From JALORV01 sp963780715 (lineage in GTDB: Bacteria; Pseudomonadota; Gammaproteobacteria; Burkholderiales; Burkholderiaceae_F), in the NCBI GenBank assembly GCA_963780715.1, contig CAWADK010000017.1, forward strand, positions 91,848 through 155,847: a DNA stretch of 64,000 nt, read 5' to 3'. Below are positions 20,087 through 28,174 of the stretch, in pieces (the stretch's first letter is position 1; every line of letters starts with the position of its first letter). Under the pieces are notes generated by a model that was not told the origin of the DNA, did no database searches, and saw nothing but the letters and a program-made list of their open reading frames with translations. The position numbers were made by a program, and so were the translations under genes.

Positions 20087-21155
20087 GTGCCCGCTGACGC
20101 GTCCACGGAAGCCGCGGTCACCTCGGCCTGGCAGCGCCGCAATCTGCTGGCCTGGCTGCTCAGTCCCCTCGCGCTGCTGTACGCCGGCGTCCTGCTGCTG
20201 CGCCGAGCCGCCTACGCAGCTCGCCTGCTGCGCGCCGAACGCGTCGGCGTACCGGTCGTCGTTGTCGGCAACCTGTACGTCGGCGGCACCGGCAAGACGC
20301 CACTCGCCATCGAACTCGTGCGCGCGCTGCAGCGGCGCGGCTGGCGACCGGGCGTCGTGTCGCGAGGTTACGGCGGCACGGCGCGCGCTCCGCGACTCGT
20401 CGACGCCGATGCGGCAGCCACCGAGGTCGGCGATGAACCGTTGCTGATCGCGCGCTCGACGCAGGCGCCGGTGGCCGTCGGCTCCCGCCGGGTCGCCGCC
20501 GCGCGCCATCTTCTGCGGGCGTATTCCGACTGCGACGTCATCGTCGCCGATGACGGGCTGCAACACCTGCGCCTGGCGCGCGACATGGAGATCGCACTGG
20601 TGGACGAGCGCGGCCTTGGCAACGGCTGGCTGCTGCCGGCCGGCCCGCTGCGCGAACCAGCCGAGCCGGCTCGAACACGTGGACGCCGTCGTCCTGCGGG
20701 GCTCACCCTCGGTGACGTGGAGGACCCCGAGTTTCGAGATGCAGACCCGCCTTGCCGATGAAGTCCATCGACTCGGCGACCGTGCCCACACGATGTCACT
20801 CGCGGAACTTGCGCGTCGGCAGTCGTCCGGTTCGCTGAGGATGACGGCCGCGGCCGGCATCGGTGTGCCCGAGCGCTTTTTCGCCATGCTGCGCGCCGCC
20901 GGCCTGAGCTTCGAACCGCTGCCTTTGCCCGACCACTACGACTTTCGGGACAACCCGTTCGCCCGGCTCCGCACGCACCTCGTGCTGATCACCGAGAAGG
21001 ACGCCGTAAAATGCGAACGCATCGAGCCCTTGCGCAAGGATCCACGCATCTGGGTCGTGCCGCTTGCGGCGACAATCGAAGAGCGGCTGATCGATCTGGT
21101 CGTGGCGCGCCTGACTCCTCACCGAAAGACAGCGAATGGATCCTCGACTGCTTGA
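20087..21155 (+). CDS. lpxK: Tetraacyldisaccharide 4'-kinase LpxK, with one frameshift
   Basis: Phosphorylates the 4' position of the lipid A disaccharide precursor at the inner membrane. A membrane-associated N-terminus (LLAWLLSPLALLYAGVLLL) precedes the P-loop VVGNLYVGGTGKTPLA. The reading frame changes by one extra base near 20660: before it LLPAGPLREP, after it SRLEHVDAVVLRG, continuing intact to the stop at 21155. Such genes are essential, so an indel error is likely. Start is GTG 20087. The 3' end overlaps the Trm112-like gene by 20 bp. Confidence 0.88.
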
Positions 21156-21318
21156 CATCCTCGTCTGCCCGCTCTGCAAAGGGGCGCTCGACTTCCGCAA
21201 GGATGCCCAGGAACTCGTCTGCAAGGCGGATGCCTTGGCGTACCCGGTCCGCGACGGCATACCGGTGATGCTCGAATCCGAGGCACGCAAGGTCGAACCG
21301 GCAGAACTCGGGCGCTGA
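21136..21318 (+). CDS. Trm112 family (YcaR-like) protein
   Basis: 60 residues with ILVCPLCKGAL (Cys11, Cys14), ELVCKADALAYPVRDGIPVML and a Glu-rich tail. This is the small zinc-ribbon-like family found between lpxK and kdsB in many proteobacteria. Its role is not established in bacteria; eukaryotic Trm112 activates methyltransferases. The overlap with lpxK implies coupled translation. Confidence 0.92.
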   Translation: MDPRLLDILVCPLCKGALDFRKDAQELVCKADALAYPVRDGIPVMLESEARKVEPAELGR

Positions 21319-21336
21319 GCCCGGCCGGGCGCAAAC

Positions 21337-22104
21337 GTGGCCGGATTCACCGTCATCATCCCAGCGCGACTGGCCTCCACGCGGCTGCCGCGCAAGCCGC
21401 TCGCCGACATCGCCGGCCTGCCCATGGTGGTCCGCGTCGCGCAATGCGCGCGCGCCAGCCGTGCGAGCCGAGTCGTCGTGGCGGCCGACAGTGACGAGAT
21501 CGTCGCGGCCTGCCGCAAGCACGGCGTCGAATCGCTGGCGACATCACCGGTCCATGCGACGGGCACCGACCGCCTGGCCGAAGCCGTCGCGATACTCGCG
21601 CTGGCGCCGGACGAGCTCGTTGTCAATGTCCAGGGTGACGAGCCGCTGATCCCGCCAGCGGTCATCGACGCCGTGGCTGACCTGCTCGAGAGCAGCCCCG
21701 GTTGCGCGATGGCCACGGCGGCGCACCCGATTCTTGATGCCACGGAATTCTTCAACCCCAACGTCGTCAAGGTGGTCACTGACCGACGCGGTCAGGCGCT
21801 TTACTTTTCCCGCGCGCCGATCCCGTGGGCACGCGATGCGTTCGACTCGGACCGGACCACGCTCCCCTCGACGCTGGGCGCGCGCCGGCATGTCGGGCTG
21901 TACGCCTATCGGGTCGGATTCCTGGCGCAGTTTCCGCAGTTGCCCCCGGACCCGCTCGAGGAGCTCGAGCGCCTCGAACAACTGAGGGCGCTGGCCCACG
22001 GCCATCGGATCGTCGTGCACGGCCTGCAGGGCGCCCTGCCCCCGGGCGTCGACACGCCGACCGACCTCGAGCAGGTGCGTGCCCTGTTCGCCGCGCGGCG
22101 ATAG
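21337..22104 (+). CDS. kdsB: 3-deoxy-manno-octulosonate cytidylyltransferase KdsB
   Basis: Activates Kdo as CMP-Kdo for attachment to lipid A. 255 residues. IIPARLASTRLPRKPL is the nucleotide-binding start, VNVQGDEPLIPP carries the metal-binding Asp, and RRHVGLYAYR is conserved near the C-terminal third. Start is GTG 21337. It lies 18 bp after the Trm112-like gene, in the same operon as lpxK; both serve lipopolysaccharide core/lipid A synthesis. Confidence 0.96.
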   Translation: MAGFTVIIPARLASTRLPRKPLADIAGLPMVVRVAQCARASRASRVVVAADSDEIVAACRKHGVESLATSPVHATGTDRLAEAVAILALAPDELVVNVQGDEPLIPPAVIDAVADLLESSPGCAMATAAHPILDATEFFNPNVVKVVTDRRGQALYFSRAPIPWARDAFDSDRTTLPSTLGARRHVGLYAYRVGFLAQFPQLPPDPLEELERLEQLRALAHGHRIVVHGLQGALPPGVDTPTDLEQVRALFAARR

Positions 22105-22135
22105 ACTCCGCCGCCTCGACTGAAGGAGACTTCCG

Positions 22136-23701
22136 ATGAAGCGACTCGCCGCGACCATCCTGCTGCTTGCGCTGGCCACTGCCGGCGCGCACGCCAAGAC
22201 GCTGCGCTGGGCCTCGCAGGGCGACTACCAGACGGCCGATCCCTACTCTCAGAACGAGCTGCTGACGAACCTCTTCGCGCAGCAGGTGCACGACACGCTG
22301 GTGATGCGCGACAAGGACATGAAGATCGTGCCTGGGCTGGCGGTCTCGTGGACGCAGGTCAATCCGACGACATGGCGCTTCAATCTGCGCAAAGGCGTGA
22401 AGTTCCATGACGGCGCGCCGTTCACCGCCGACGACGTCGTGTTCTCGTTCGAGCGCGCCAGCCACCCGAACTCGCAGATCCGGCAGTACGCCATTCCGTC
22501 CGGCAAGCCGCGCAAGGTGGACGACTTTACGGTTGAGTTCGTGCAGGACAAGCCCAATCCGATCACGCTCGAACACGTTGCCACGATTTTCATCATGAAC
22601 AAGGCCTGGGCTGAGAAGAACAAGGTCGAGCGGCCGCTGTCGTTCAAAGATCGCGAGGAAACCTACGCCGCGCGCAATGCCAACGGCACCGGCCCGTTCA
22701 TGCTCGTGTCGCGCGAGCCCGGCGTGAAAAGCGTCCTGAAGAAGAACCCAGCGTGGTGGGGCACGGTGACCGGCAACATCGACGAGATCGTCTACTCGCC
22801 GATCGGCTCCGACGCAACGCGCATCGCTGCACTGCTGTCGGGCCAGGTCGACTTCATCCTCGACCCGCCGCCCCAGGACATCGCGCGCCTGAAGGCCAAC
22901 AAGGACATCAAGGTGGTCGAGGGCCAGGAGAACCGGATCATCTTCTTCGGCTTCGACCAGTACCGCGACGAGCTGCTCTACTCGAACGTCAAGGGCAAGA
23001 ACCCATTCAAGGACAAGCGCGTGCGGCAGGCGGTCTACCAGGCGATCGACATCGAGGCGCTGAGGGGCAAGACGATGCGCGGCGCGGCGCTGCCCACCGG
23101 CGGCATCACGCCATCGACGTTGCCGTCCACTCCGGAGATCGAGAAGCGTCGTCCGTACGACCCCGAAGCGTCGAAGAAACTGCTGGCGGAAGCCGGTTAC
23201 CCGAACGGTTTCGAGGTGACGCTTGACTGCCCCAATAACCGCTACATCAACGACGAGGAGATCTGTGTCGCGGTGGCGGCCATGCTGTCGCGCATCGGCA
23301 TCCAGACCAAGGTCACCGCGCAGCCACGCACCACCTACTTCCCGAAGCTCGAGAAGTTCGACACCAGCTTTTACATGCTCGGCTGGGGCGGTGCGATCAC
23401 CGACGCGCAGACGATGCTCTCGCCGGTGCTGCGTTCGAAGGATGACAAGACGGGCAACGGCAGCTTCAACTACGGCCGCTACGTCAACCCGAAGCTCGAT
23501 GCGCTGATTGATGCGGCCGCGGTCGAGACCGACCCGGCCAAGCGGAGGCAGATGATCACCGACGCCCTGACCGAGCACAACGAACAGGTTCACCACGTGC
23601 CGCTGCACCGTCAGGTGATCCCCTGGGCGATGCGCAGCAACGTCAATGTGGTGCACCGGCCGGACAACTGGCTGATCGGCGAATGGGTGCGCATCGACTG
23701 A
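22136..23701 (+). CDS. ABC transporter substrate-binding protein, peptide/nickel (SBP_bac_5) family
   Basis: 521-residue periplasmic binding protein of the DppA/OppA type. Signal peptide MKRLAATILLLALATAGAHA, cleaved after residue 20. Family signatures are RFNLRKGVKFHDGAPFTADD and FKDKRVRQAVYQAID. The ligand could be peptides, opines or another oligomer; sequence alone does not say. No permease or ATPase gene is nearby, so it must share a transporter encoded elsewhere or act as a chemoreceptor partner. It separates kdsB from adk, which are neighbours in many relatives. GGAG lies 7 bases before the ATG. Confidence 0.9.
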   Translation: MKRLAATILLLALATAGAHAKTLRWASQGDYQTADPYSQNELLTNLFAQQVHDTLVMRDKDMKIVPGLAVSWTQVNPTTWRFNLRKGVKFHDGAPFTADDVVFSFERASHPNSQIRQYAIPSGKPRKVDDFTVEFVQDKPNPITLEHVATIFIMNKAWAEKNKVERPLSFKDREETYAARNANGTGPFMLVSREPGVKSVLKKNPAWWGTVTGNIDEIVYSPIGSDATRIAALLSGQVDFILDPPPQDIARLKANKDIKVVEGQENRIIFFGFDQYRDELLYSNVKGKNPFKDKRVRQAVYQAIDIEALRGKTMRGAALPTGGITPSTLPSTPEIEKRRPYDPEASKKLLAEAGYPNGFEVTLDCPNNRYINDEEICVAVAAMLSRIGIQTKVTAQPRTTYFPKLEKFDTSFYMLGWGGAITDAQTMLSPVLRSKDDKTGNGSFNYGRYVNPKLDALIDAAAVETDPAKRRQMITDALTEHNEQVHHVPLHRQVIPWAMRSNVNVVHRPDNWLIGEWVRID

Positions 23702-23718
23702 CCTAACCCTGCCCGACC

Positions 23719-23743
23719 AAGGGGCCGGCAACGGCCCCTTTTT
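23719..23743 (+). terminator. Intrinsic terminator after the binding-protein gene
   Basis: AAGGGGCCG, loop GCAA, CGGCCCCTT, then TTT. It closes the exbB-to-binding-protein transcription unit. Confidence 0.88.
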
Positions 23744-23895
23744 CTTTCGGCGCGCCGGCCGAGCACCGTCGGGTGGCTGCCCGCCCTGCCCAGGGCGTCT
23801 GGCAGCTCGATCCGGGTAGAATCCTGCGGTTTTGGCGCCGGGCAACGCTTCCGGACGCCGCATTACAACGACGCAGTGCGGGCAGAGGACGGGGG

Positions 23896-24552
23896 ATGCG
23901 ACTGATATTGCTGGGGCCGCCCGGGGCGGGCAAGGGCACGCAGGCCGCGTTCATCAAGGAACGTTTCGGCATTCCGCAGATTTCCACCGGTGACATGCTG
24001 CGCGCGTCCGTCAAGGCCGGCACGCCGCTGGGCATCGCCGCCAAGAAAGTGATGGACGGCGGCGGACTGGTATCCGATGACATCATCATCGGCCTGGTGA
24101 AGGACCGACTCAAGCAGCCCGACACCTCCAACGGGTACCTGTTCGACGGCTTTCCGCGCACGATCCCGCAGGCCGATGCGATGAAGGCGGCCGGGGTTGC
24201 GATCGACTACGTGCTCGAGATCGACGTACCCGACAGCGACATCATCGACCGCATGAGCGGACGCCGCGTGCATGTGGCGAGCGGCCGCACCTACCACGTG
24301 CGCTTCAACCCGCCGAAGGTCGAGGGCCGCGACGATGTCACCGGCGAGCCACTGATCCAGCGTGACGACGACCGCGAGGACACGGTGCGCAAGCGCCTCG
24401 AGGTCTATCACGCGCAGACGCGTGCCCTCGTGGAGTACTACTCGAAGCTGGCCGCCGCCGGCCAGCCTGGCGCACCGAAGTACCGCAGGATCTCGGGCGT
24501 CGGCCCGGTCGAAGAAATCCGGAGCCGCGCGTTCGACGCGCTCGCCTCCTAG
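23896..24552 (+). CDS. adk: Adenylate kinase Adk
   Basis: Interconverts ATP + AMP and 2 ADP. 218 residues, the long (LID-containing) form. P-loop GPPGAGKGTQ at residues 7-16, AMP site STGDMLRA, GFPRTIPQA, and the LID with RRVHVASGRTYHVRFNPP in place of a zinc-binding Cys4. Start MRLILLGPPG at 23896, with GAGGACGGGGG upstream; an open frame from 23773 is not conserved. A separate promoter is needed because a terminator lies upstream. hppA follows after 45 bp. Confidence 0.96.
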   Translation: MRLILLGPPGAGKGTQAAFIKERFGIPQISTGDMLRASVKAGTPLGIAAKKVMDGGGLVSDDIIIGLVKDRLKQPDTSNGYLFDGFPRTIPQADAMKAAGVAIDYVLEIDVPDSDIIDRMSGRRVHVASGRTYHVRFNPPKVEGRDDVTGEPLIQRDDDREDTVRKRLEVYHAQTRALVEYYSKLAAAGQPGAPKYRRISGVGPVEEIRSRAFDALAS

Positions 24553-24597
24553 CTTTCGCTTTCTACCTGATACCCAAGTTTCGATAAGGAGAACCTC

Positions 24598-27042
24598 ATG
24601 TCTGCATTGGCACTCGCCCTGCTCTGCGGCCTCGCGGCTGTGGCCTTTGGCGCGTGGTCGATTACCTGGATCCTGAAGCAGCCCGCAGGCAATGCGCGGA
24701 TGCAGGAAATCGCCGCCGCCGTGCAAACCGGCGCCCAGGCCTACCTCAATCGGCAGTACCGCACGATCGCCATCGTCGGTGTCGTGTTGGCGATCATCAT
24801 CGCGGTCGTGCCGCAGCTCGGGCTGTGGACCGCGATCGGCTTCGTGCTCGGGGCGGTGCTGTCCGGCCTCGCCGGCTACGTTGGCATGAATGTCTCGGTG
24901 CGTTCGAACGTCCGCACCGCGCAGGCGGCGACCCAGGGCCTGAATCCGGCGCTCAACATCGCGTTCCGCGGCGGCGCCATTACGGGCCTGCTGGTGGTCG
25001 GTCTCGGCCTGATCGGGGTGGCCGGCTTCTACTGGGTCCTGACGAAAACCCACGCCAGCGCCAACACGCGCGACCTGCTGCACCCGATGATCGGCTTCGC
25101 GTTCGGTGCCTCGCTGATTTCGATCTTCGCCCGACTTGGCGGCGGCATCTTCACCAAGGGTGCGGACGTCGGCGCTGACCTGGTCGGCAAGGTCGAAGCC
25201 GGCATCCCCGAAGACGACCCGCGCAACCCGGCGGTCATCGCCGACAACGTGGGTGACAATGTTGGCGACTGCGCCGGCATGGCGGCCGACCTCTTCGAAA
25301 CGTTTGCGGTCACCGTCATCGCGACGATGCTGATCGGCGGCCTGGTGTTCAAGGGCTCGGACGCCGGCATCCTTTATCCGCTCGCGATCTCCGGCGTCTC
25401 GATCCTGTCGTCGATCGTCGGCTGCATGTTCGTCAAGGCTCGCGACGGCGGCAAGATCATGAACGCGCTCTATCGTGGGCTGATCGTTGCCGGCGTGATC
25501 TCGCTGGTGCTTTTCTGGCCCGTGACGCAGTGGATCCTCGGCCCGGTCGCGAGTGCCGCTGGTCTTTCGATCATGAACCTGTACCTGGCAGCGGTCGTCG
25601 GCCTCGTGCTGACCGCAGCGCTGGTCTACATCACCGAGTACTACACCGGCACCCAGTTCGCGCCGGTCAAGTACGTCGCCCAGGCCTCCACCACCGGGCA
25701 TGCGACCAACATCATCGCCGGCATCGCGGTGTCGATGAAGGCCTGCGCCTGGCCGGTGATCGCGATCTGCGCCGCCATCCTTGCTTCTTACTGGCTCGCG
25801 GGCCTCTACGGCATCGCGGTTGCGGCAACGTCGATGCTGTCGATGACCGGCATCATCGTCGCGCTCGACGCCTACGGCCCGATCACCGACAACGCCGGTG
25901 GCATCGCCGAGATGGCGGACATGCCGAAGGAAGTCCGCGCGATCACCGACCCGCTGGACGCCGTCGGCAACACGACCAAGGCCGTCACCAAGGGCTACGC
26001 GATCGGTTCGGCGGCTCTCGCCGCGCTGGTGCTGTTTGCCGACTACACCGGCGGCCTCGAGCAGGCCGGAATGAAGGTCACCTTCGACCTGTCGAACCAC
26101 ATGGTGATCATTGGCCTCTTCATCGGTGGCCTGATCCCGTTCCTGTTCGGCGCGATGGCGATGGAAGCCGTCGGCCGCGCGGCCGGCGCGGTGGTCAACG
26201 AAGTGCGCCGCCAGTTCCGCGAAATCCCCGGGATCATGGAATACAAGGCCAAGCCCGACTACAGCCGGGCGGTCGACATGCTCACCACGGCAGCGATCAA
26301 GGAAATGATGATCCCGTCGCTACTGCCAGTGCTGGTGCCGATCGTCGTTGGCGTCGTCCTCGGACCGGCCGCACTCGGCGGCGTGCTGATGGGCACGATC
26401 GTGACGGGACTCTTCGTCGCCATTTCGATGACGACCGGCGGCGGTGCATGGGACAACGCCAAGAAGTACATCGAAGAAGGCCACCACGGCGGCAAGGGCT
26501 CGGACGCGCACAAGGCGGCCGTGACCGGTGACACCGTCGGCGACCCGTACAAGGACACCGCCGGCCCGGCGGTCAACCCGCTGATCAAGATCATCAACAT
26601 CGTCGCGCTGCTGATCGTGCCGATCATCGCAGCGATCCACGGCGGCAAGCCGGCCCCGGCCGCGGCGGCCCCAGCACCGGTCGTCGCGGAAGTGGCCACC
26701 ATCGCGGTGCCGGTCGTCGTCGTTGTCGGTGTGCCGAGTCGCGTGCACTTCAATACCGGCTCGGATGACATTTCGAACGCCGGCAAGCTCATCCTCAGCG
26801 GCTATGCCAAGGCGCTGAAGGCCAACCCGGAGGCGAAGGTGGAGCTCTCCGGTTACGCTGACCCGACGGGCGACGCCACGAAGAACCTGGAGCTGGCCAA
26901 GGCACGGGCCACGACGGTGCGTGATGCGCTGGTCGCGGACGGCATCGCGGCCGAGCGCATCGCACTGGTCAAGCCCACCGACGTCATCGTCGGCCAGGGC
27001 AACGACGCCGATGCGCGCCGCGTCGACATCATCCTGCGCTGA
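24598..27042 (+). CDS. hppA: K+-independent H+-translocating pyrophosphatase fused to a C-terminal OmpA domain
   Basis: Membrane pyrophosphatase that couples PPi hydrolysis to proton pumping. Residues 1-680 form the usual multi-span enzyme; the active-site segment DVGADLVGKVEAGIPEDD with DNVGDNVGDCAGMAADLFET lies at about 190-235. GNTTKA (Lys461) is the K+-independent signature; K+-dependent pumps have Ala there. Unusually, an Ala/Pro linker (about 681-712) is followed by an OmpA-like peptidoglycan-binding domain at 714-814 with GYADPTGDATKNLELAKARA, which keeps the Asp and Arg used to bind diaminopimelate. In known membrane pyrophosphatases both termini face the periplasm, so this domain could anchor the pump to the wall. 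A strong AAGGAG (24586-24591) precedes the ATG. Confidence 0.93.
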   Translation: MSALALALLCGLAAVAFGAWSITWILKQPAGNARMQEIAAAVQTGAQAYLNRQYRTIAIVGVVLAIIIAVVPQLGLWTAIGFVLGAVLSGLAGYVGMNVSVRSNVRTAQAATQGLNPALNIAFRGGAITGLLVVGLGLIGVAGFYWVLTKTHASANTRDLLHPMIGFAFGASLISIFARLGGGIFTKGADVGADLVGKVEAGIPEDDPRNPAVIADNVGDNVGDCAGMAADLFETFAVTVIATMLIGGLVFKGSDAGILYPLAISGVSILSSIVGCMFVKARDGGKIMNALYRGLIVAGVISLVLFWPVTQWILGPVASAAGLSIMNLYLAAVVGLVLTAALVYITEYYTGTQFAPVKYVAQASTTGHATNIIAGIAVSMKACAWPVIAICAAILASYWLAGLYGIAVAATSMLSMTGIIVALDAYGPITDNAGGIAEMADMPKEVRAITDPLDAVGNTTKAVTKGYAIGSAALAALVLFADYTGGLEQAGMKVTFDLSNHMVIIGLFIGGLIPFLFGAMAMEAVGRAAGAVVNEVRRQFREIPGIMEYKAKPDYSRAVDMLTTAAIKEMMIPSLLPVLVPIVVGVVLGPAALGGVLMGTIVTGLFVAISMTTGGGAWDNAKKYIEEGHHGGKGSDAHKAAVTGDTVGDPYKDTAGPAVNPLIKIINIVALLIVPIIAAIHGGKPAPAAAAPAPVVAEVATIAVPVVVVVGVPSRVHFNTGSDDISNAGKLILSGYAKALKANPEAKVELSGYADPTGDATKNLELAKARATTVRDALVADGIAAERIALVKPTDVIVGQGNDADARRVDIILR

Positions 27043-27055
27043 GTAAGGAGCCTGC

Positions 27056-27568
27056 ATGTTCGACGAAGAAGACAGGGAAACCGGCTACGCGCTGTTCCTG
27101 GCGATCGGGCTGGCGATCTTCGTATCGATCTTCACGATCGGGATCGCCGCCGGCACCGCCATCGGCCAGCTGGGTAAGAAATCCGGCACGTCGACGGCGA
27201 GTTCGCTGCCCGTAGCCACGGCCCCGGCCATGGCCGGCACATCGGCTGCGGTCTCGATGCCGATGGCCAGGCTCTACTTCGAACTGGGCAAGGCGGAGTT
27301 GCCGGCCGATGCGCTGACGCAGCTCGCGCCACTCATTACCACCGCCCGGGACAACAACGCGGCGCGCTGGGTCGTTTCCGGCTTTCACGACGCCAGCGGT
27401 GACGCGGCGGCCAATTCCGAGCTGGCGAAGCAACGCGCATTTGCCGTACGCGACCTGCTCGTGTCGGCCGGAGTCAGCGCCCAGGCGATCGAACTGTCCA
27501 AGCCGGCGGTCACGATGGGTGGAACCGACCCACGCGAAGCGCGTCGCGTCGATGTGACGCTGCGCTGA
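27056..27568 (+). CDS. Membrane-anchored OmpA-domain protein next to the pyrophosphatase
   Basis: 170 residues: a short acidic N-terminus, one membrane span at about 12-37 (ALFLAIGLAIFVSIFTIGIA), an Ala/Ser/Thr linker, and an OmpA-like domain at about 70-170 with FHDASGDAAANSELAKQRA that keeps the Asp and Arg of the peptidoglycan pocket. Its domain resembles the tail of the preceding pyrophosphatase, suggesting a duplication. It starts 13 bp after that gene with AAGGAG, so the two are co-transcribed, and a terminator follows. It is probably an inner-membrane protein reaching into the periplasm. Function beyond wall binding is unknown. Confidence 0.85.
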   Translation: MFDEEDRETGYALFLAIGLAIFVSIFTIGIAAGTAIGQLGKKSGTSTASSLPVATAPAMAGTSAAVSMPMARLYFELGKAELPADALTQLAPLITTARDNNAARWVVSGFHDASGDAAANSELAKQRAFAVRDLLVSAGVSAQAIELSKPAVTMGGTDPREARRVDVTLR

Positions 27569-27588
27569 TCGAAGCAGTGCTAACGATG

Positions 27589-27621
27589 GGCGGTCAGCGC
27601 GCGCTGTACCGCCTTTTTTTT
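27589..27621 (+). terminator. Intrinsic terminator of the adk-hppA-OmpA unit
   Basis: GGCGGTCAGCGC pairs with GCGCTG(T)ACCGCC, then T8. It ends 22 bases before the GNAT start. Confidence 0.88.
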
Positions 27622-27643
27622 CGGCTTGAACTCTGACCCGACA

Positions 27644-28159
27644 ATGGAATTCCGCACCGCACTTTCAACCGACGTCCCGGCAATCCAGTCGATCTACGGT
27701 CATCACGTCCTGCACGGACTCGGCACCTTCGAAACCGAACCGCCCAGCGTGGACGAGATGCGGTCACGCCATGCGCAGATATCGGCAGCGGGATTCCCGT
27801 ACCTGGTCGCGGTCGACGACGGAAAGGTCGTCGGCTACGCCTACGCCAACCACTTCCGCACCCGCGCTGCCTACCGTCACACGGTCGAAGACTCGGTCTA
27901 TGTCGCGCCGGCAGCGATCGGTCGCGGGGTCGGCAAGGCGCTGCTGAACGAACTCTGCAGCCGCTGCGCGTCGCAAGGCCTGCGACAGATGCTGGCCGTC
28001 ATCGGTGACTCCGGCAACGCCGGGTCGATCGGCGTGCACCGCGCCTGCGGCTTCGAGCACGCCGGTGTGCTGAAGGCGGTCGGACGCAAGTTCGACCGCT
28101 GGGTGGATGTCGTCCTGATGCAGCGCGCACTGGCAGCCGACGACAGCGCGCCGCGCTGA
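27644..28159 (+). CDS. GNAT family N-acetyltransferase (phosphinothricin acetyltransferase-like)
   Basis: 171 residues with the Pat/YncA-type GNAT fold: MEFRTALSTDVPAIQSIY at the N-terminus, EDSVYVAPAAIGRGVGKALL as the acetyl-CoA-binding motif A (GRGVGK), and GNAGSIGVHRACGFEHAGVL near the C-terminus. Relatives acetylate phosphinothricin, methionine sulfone or similar small amines; the substrate here is not known. ATG 27644 was preferred over 27626 because the domain begins there. Confidence 0.88.
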   Translation: MEFRTALSTDVPAIQSIYGHHVLHGLGTFETEPPSVDEMRSRHAQISAAGFPYLVAVDDGKVVGYAYANHFRTRAAYRHTVEDSVYVAPAAIGRGVGKALLNELCSRCASQGLRQMLAVIGDSGNAGSIGVHRACGFEHAGVLKAVGRKFDRWVDVVLMQRALAADDSAPR

Positions 28160-28174
28160 AACACGACGTGCACG

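Noticed and set aside
21776..23863. 695-codon minus-strand frame across kdsB and the binding-protein gene
   Set aside because: Antisense shadow; both plus-strand genes have clear families and starts.
23863..26100. 745-codon minus-strand frame opposite adk and hppA
   Set aside because: Arg/Asp/His-rich antisense of two well-supported genes.
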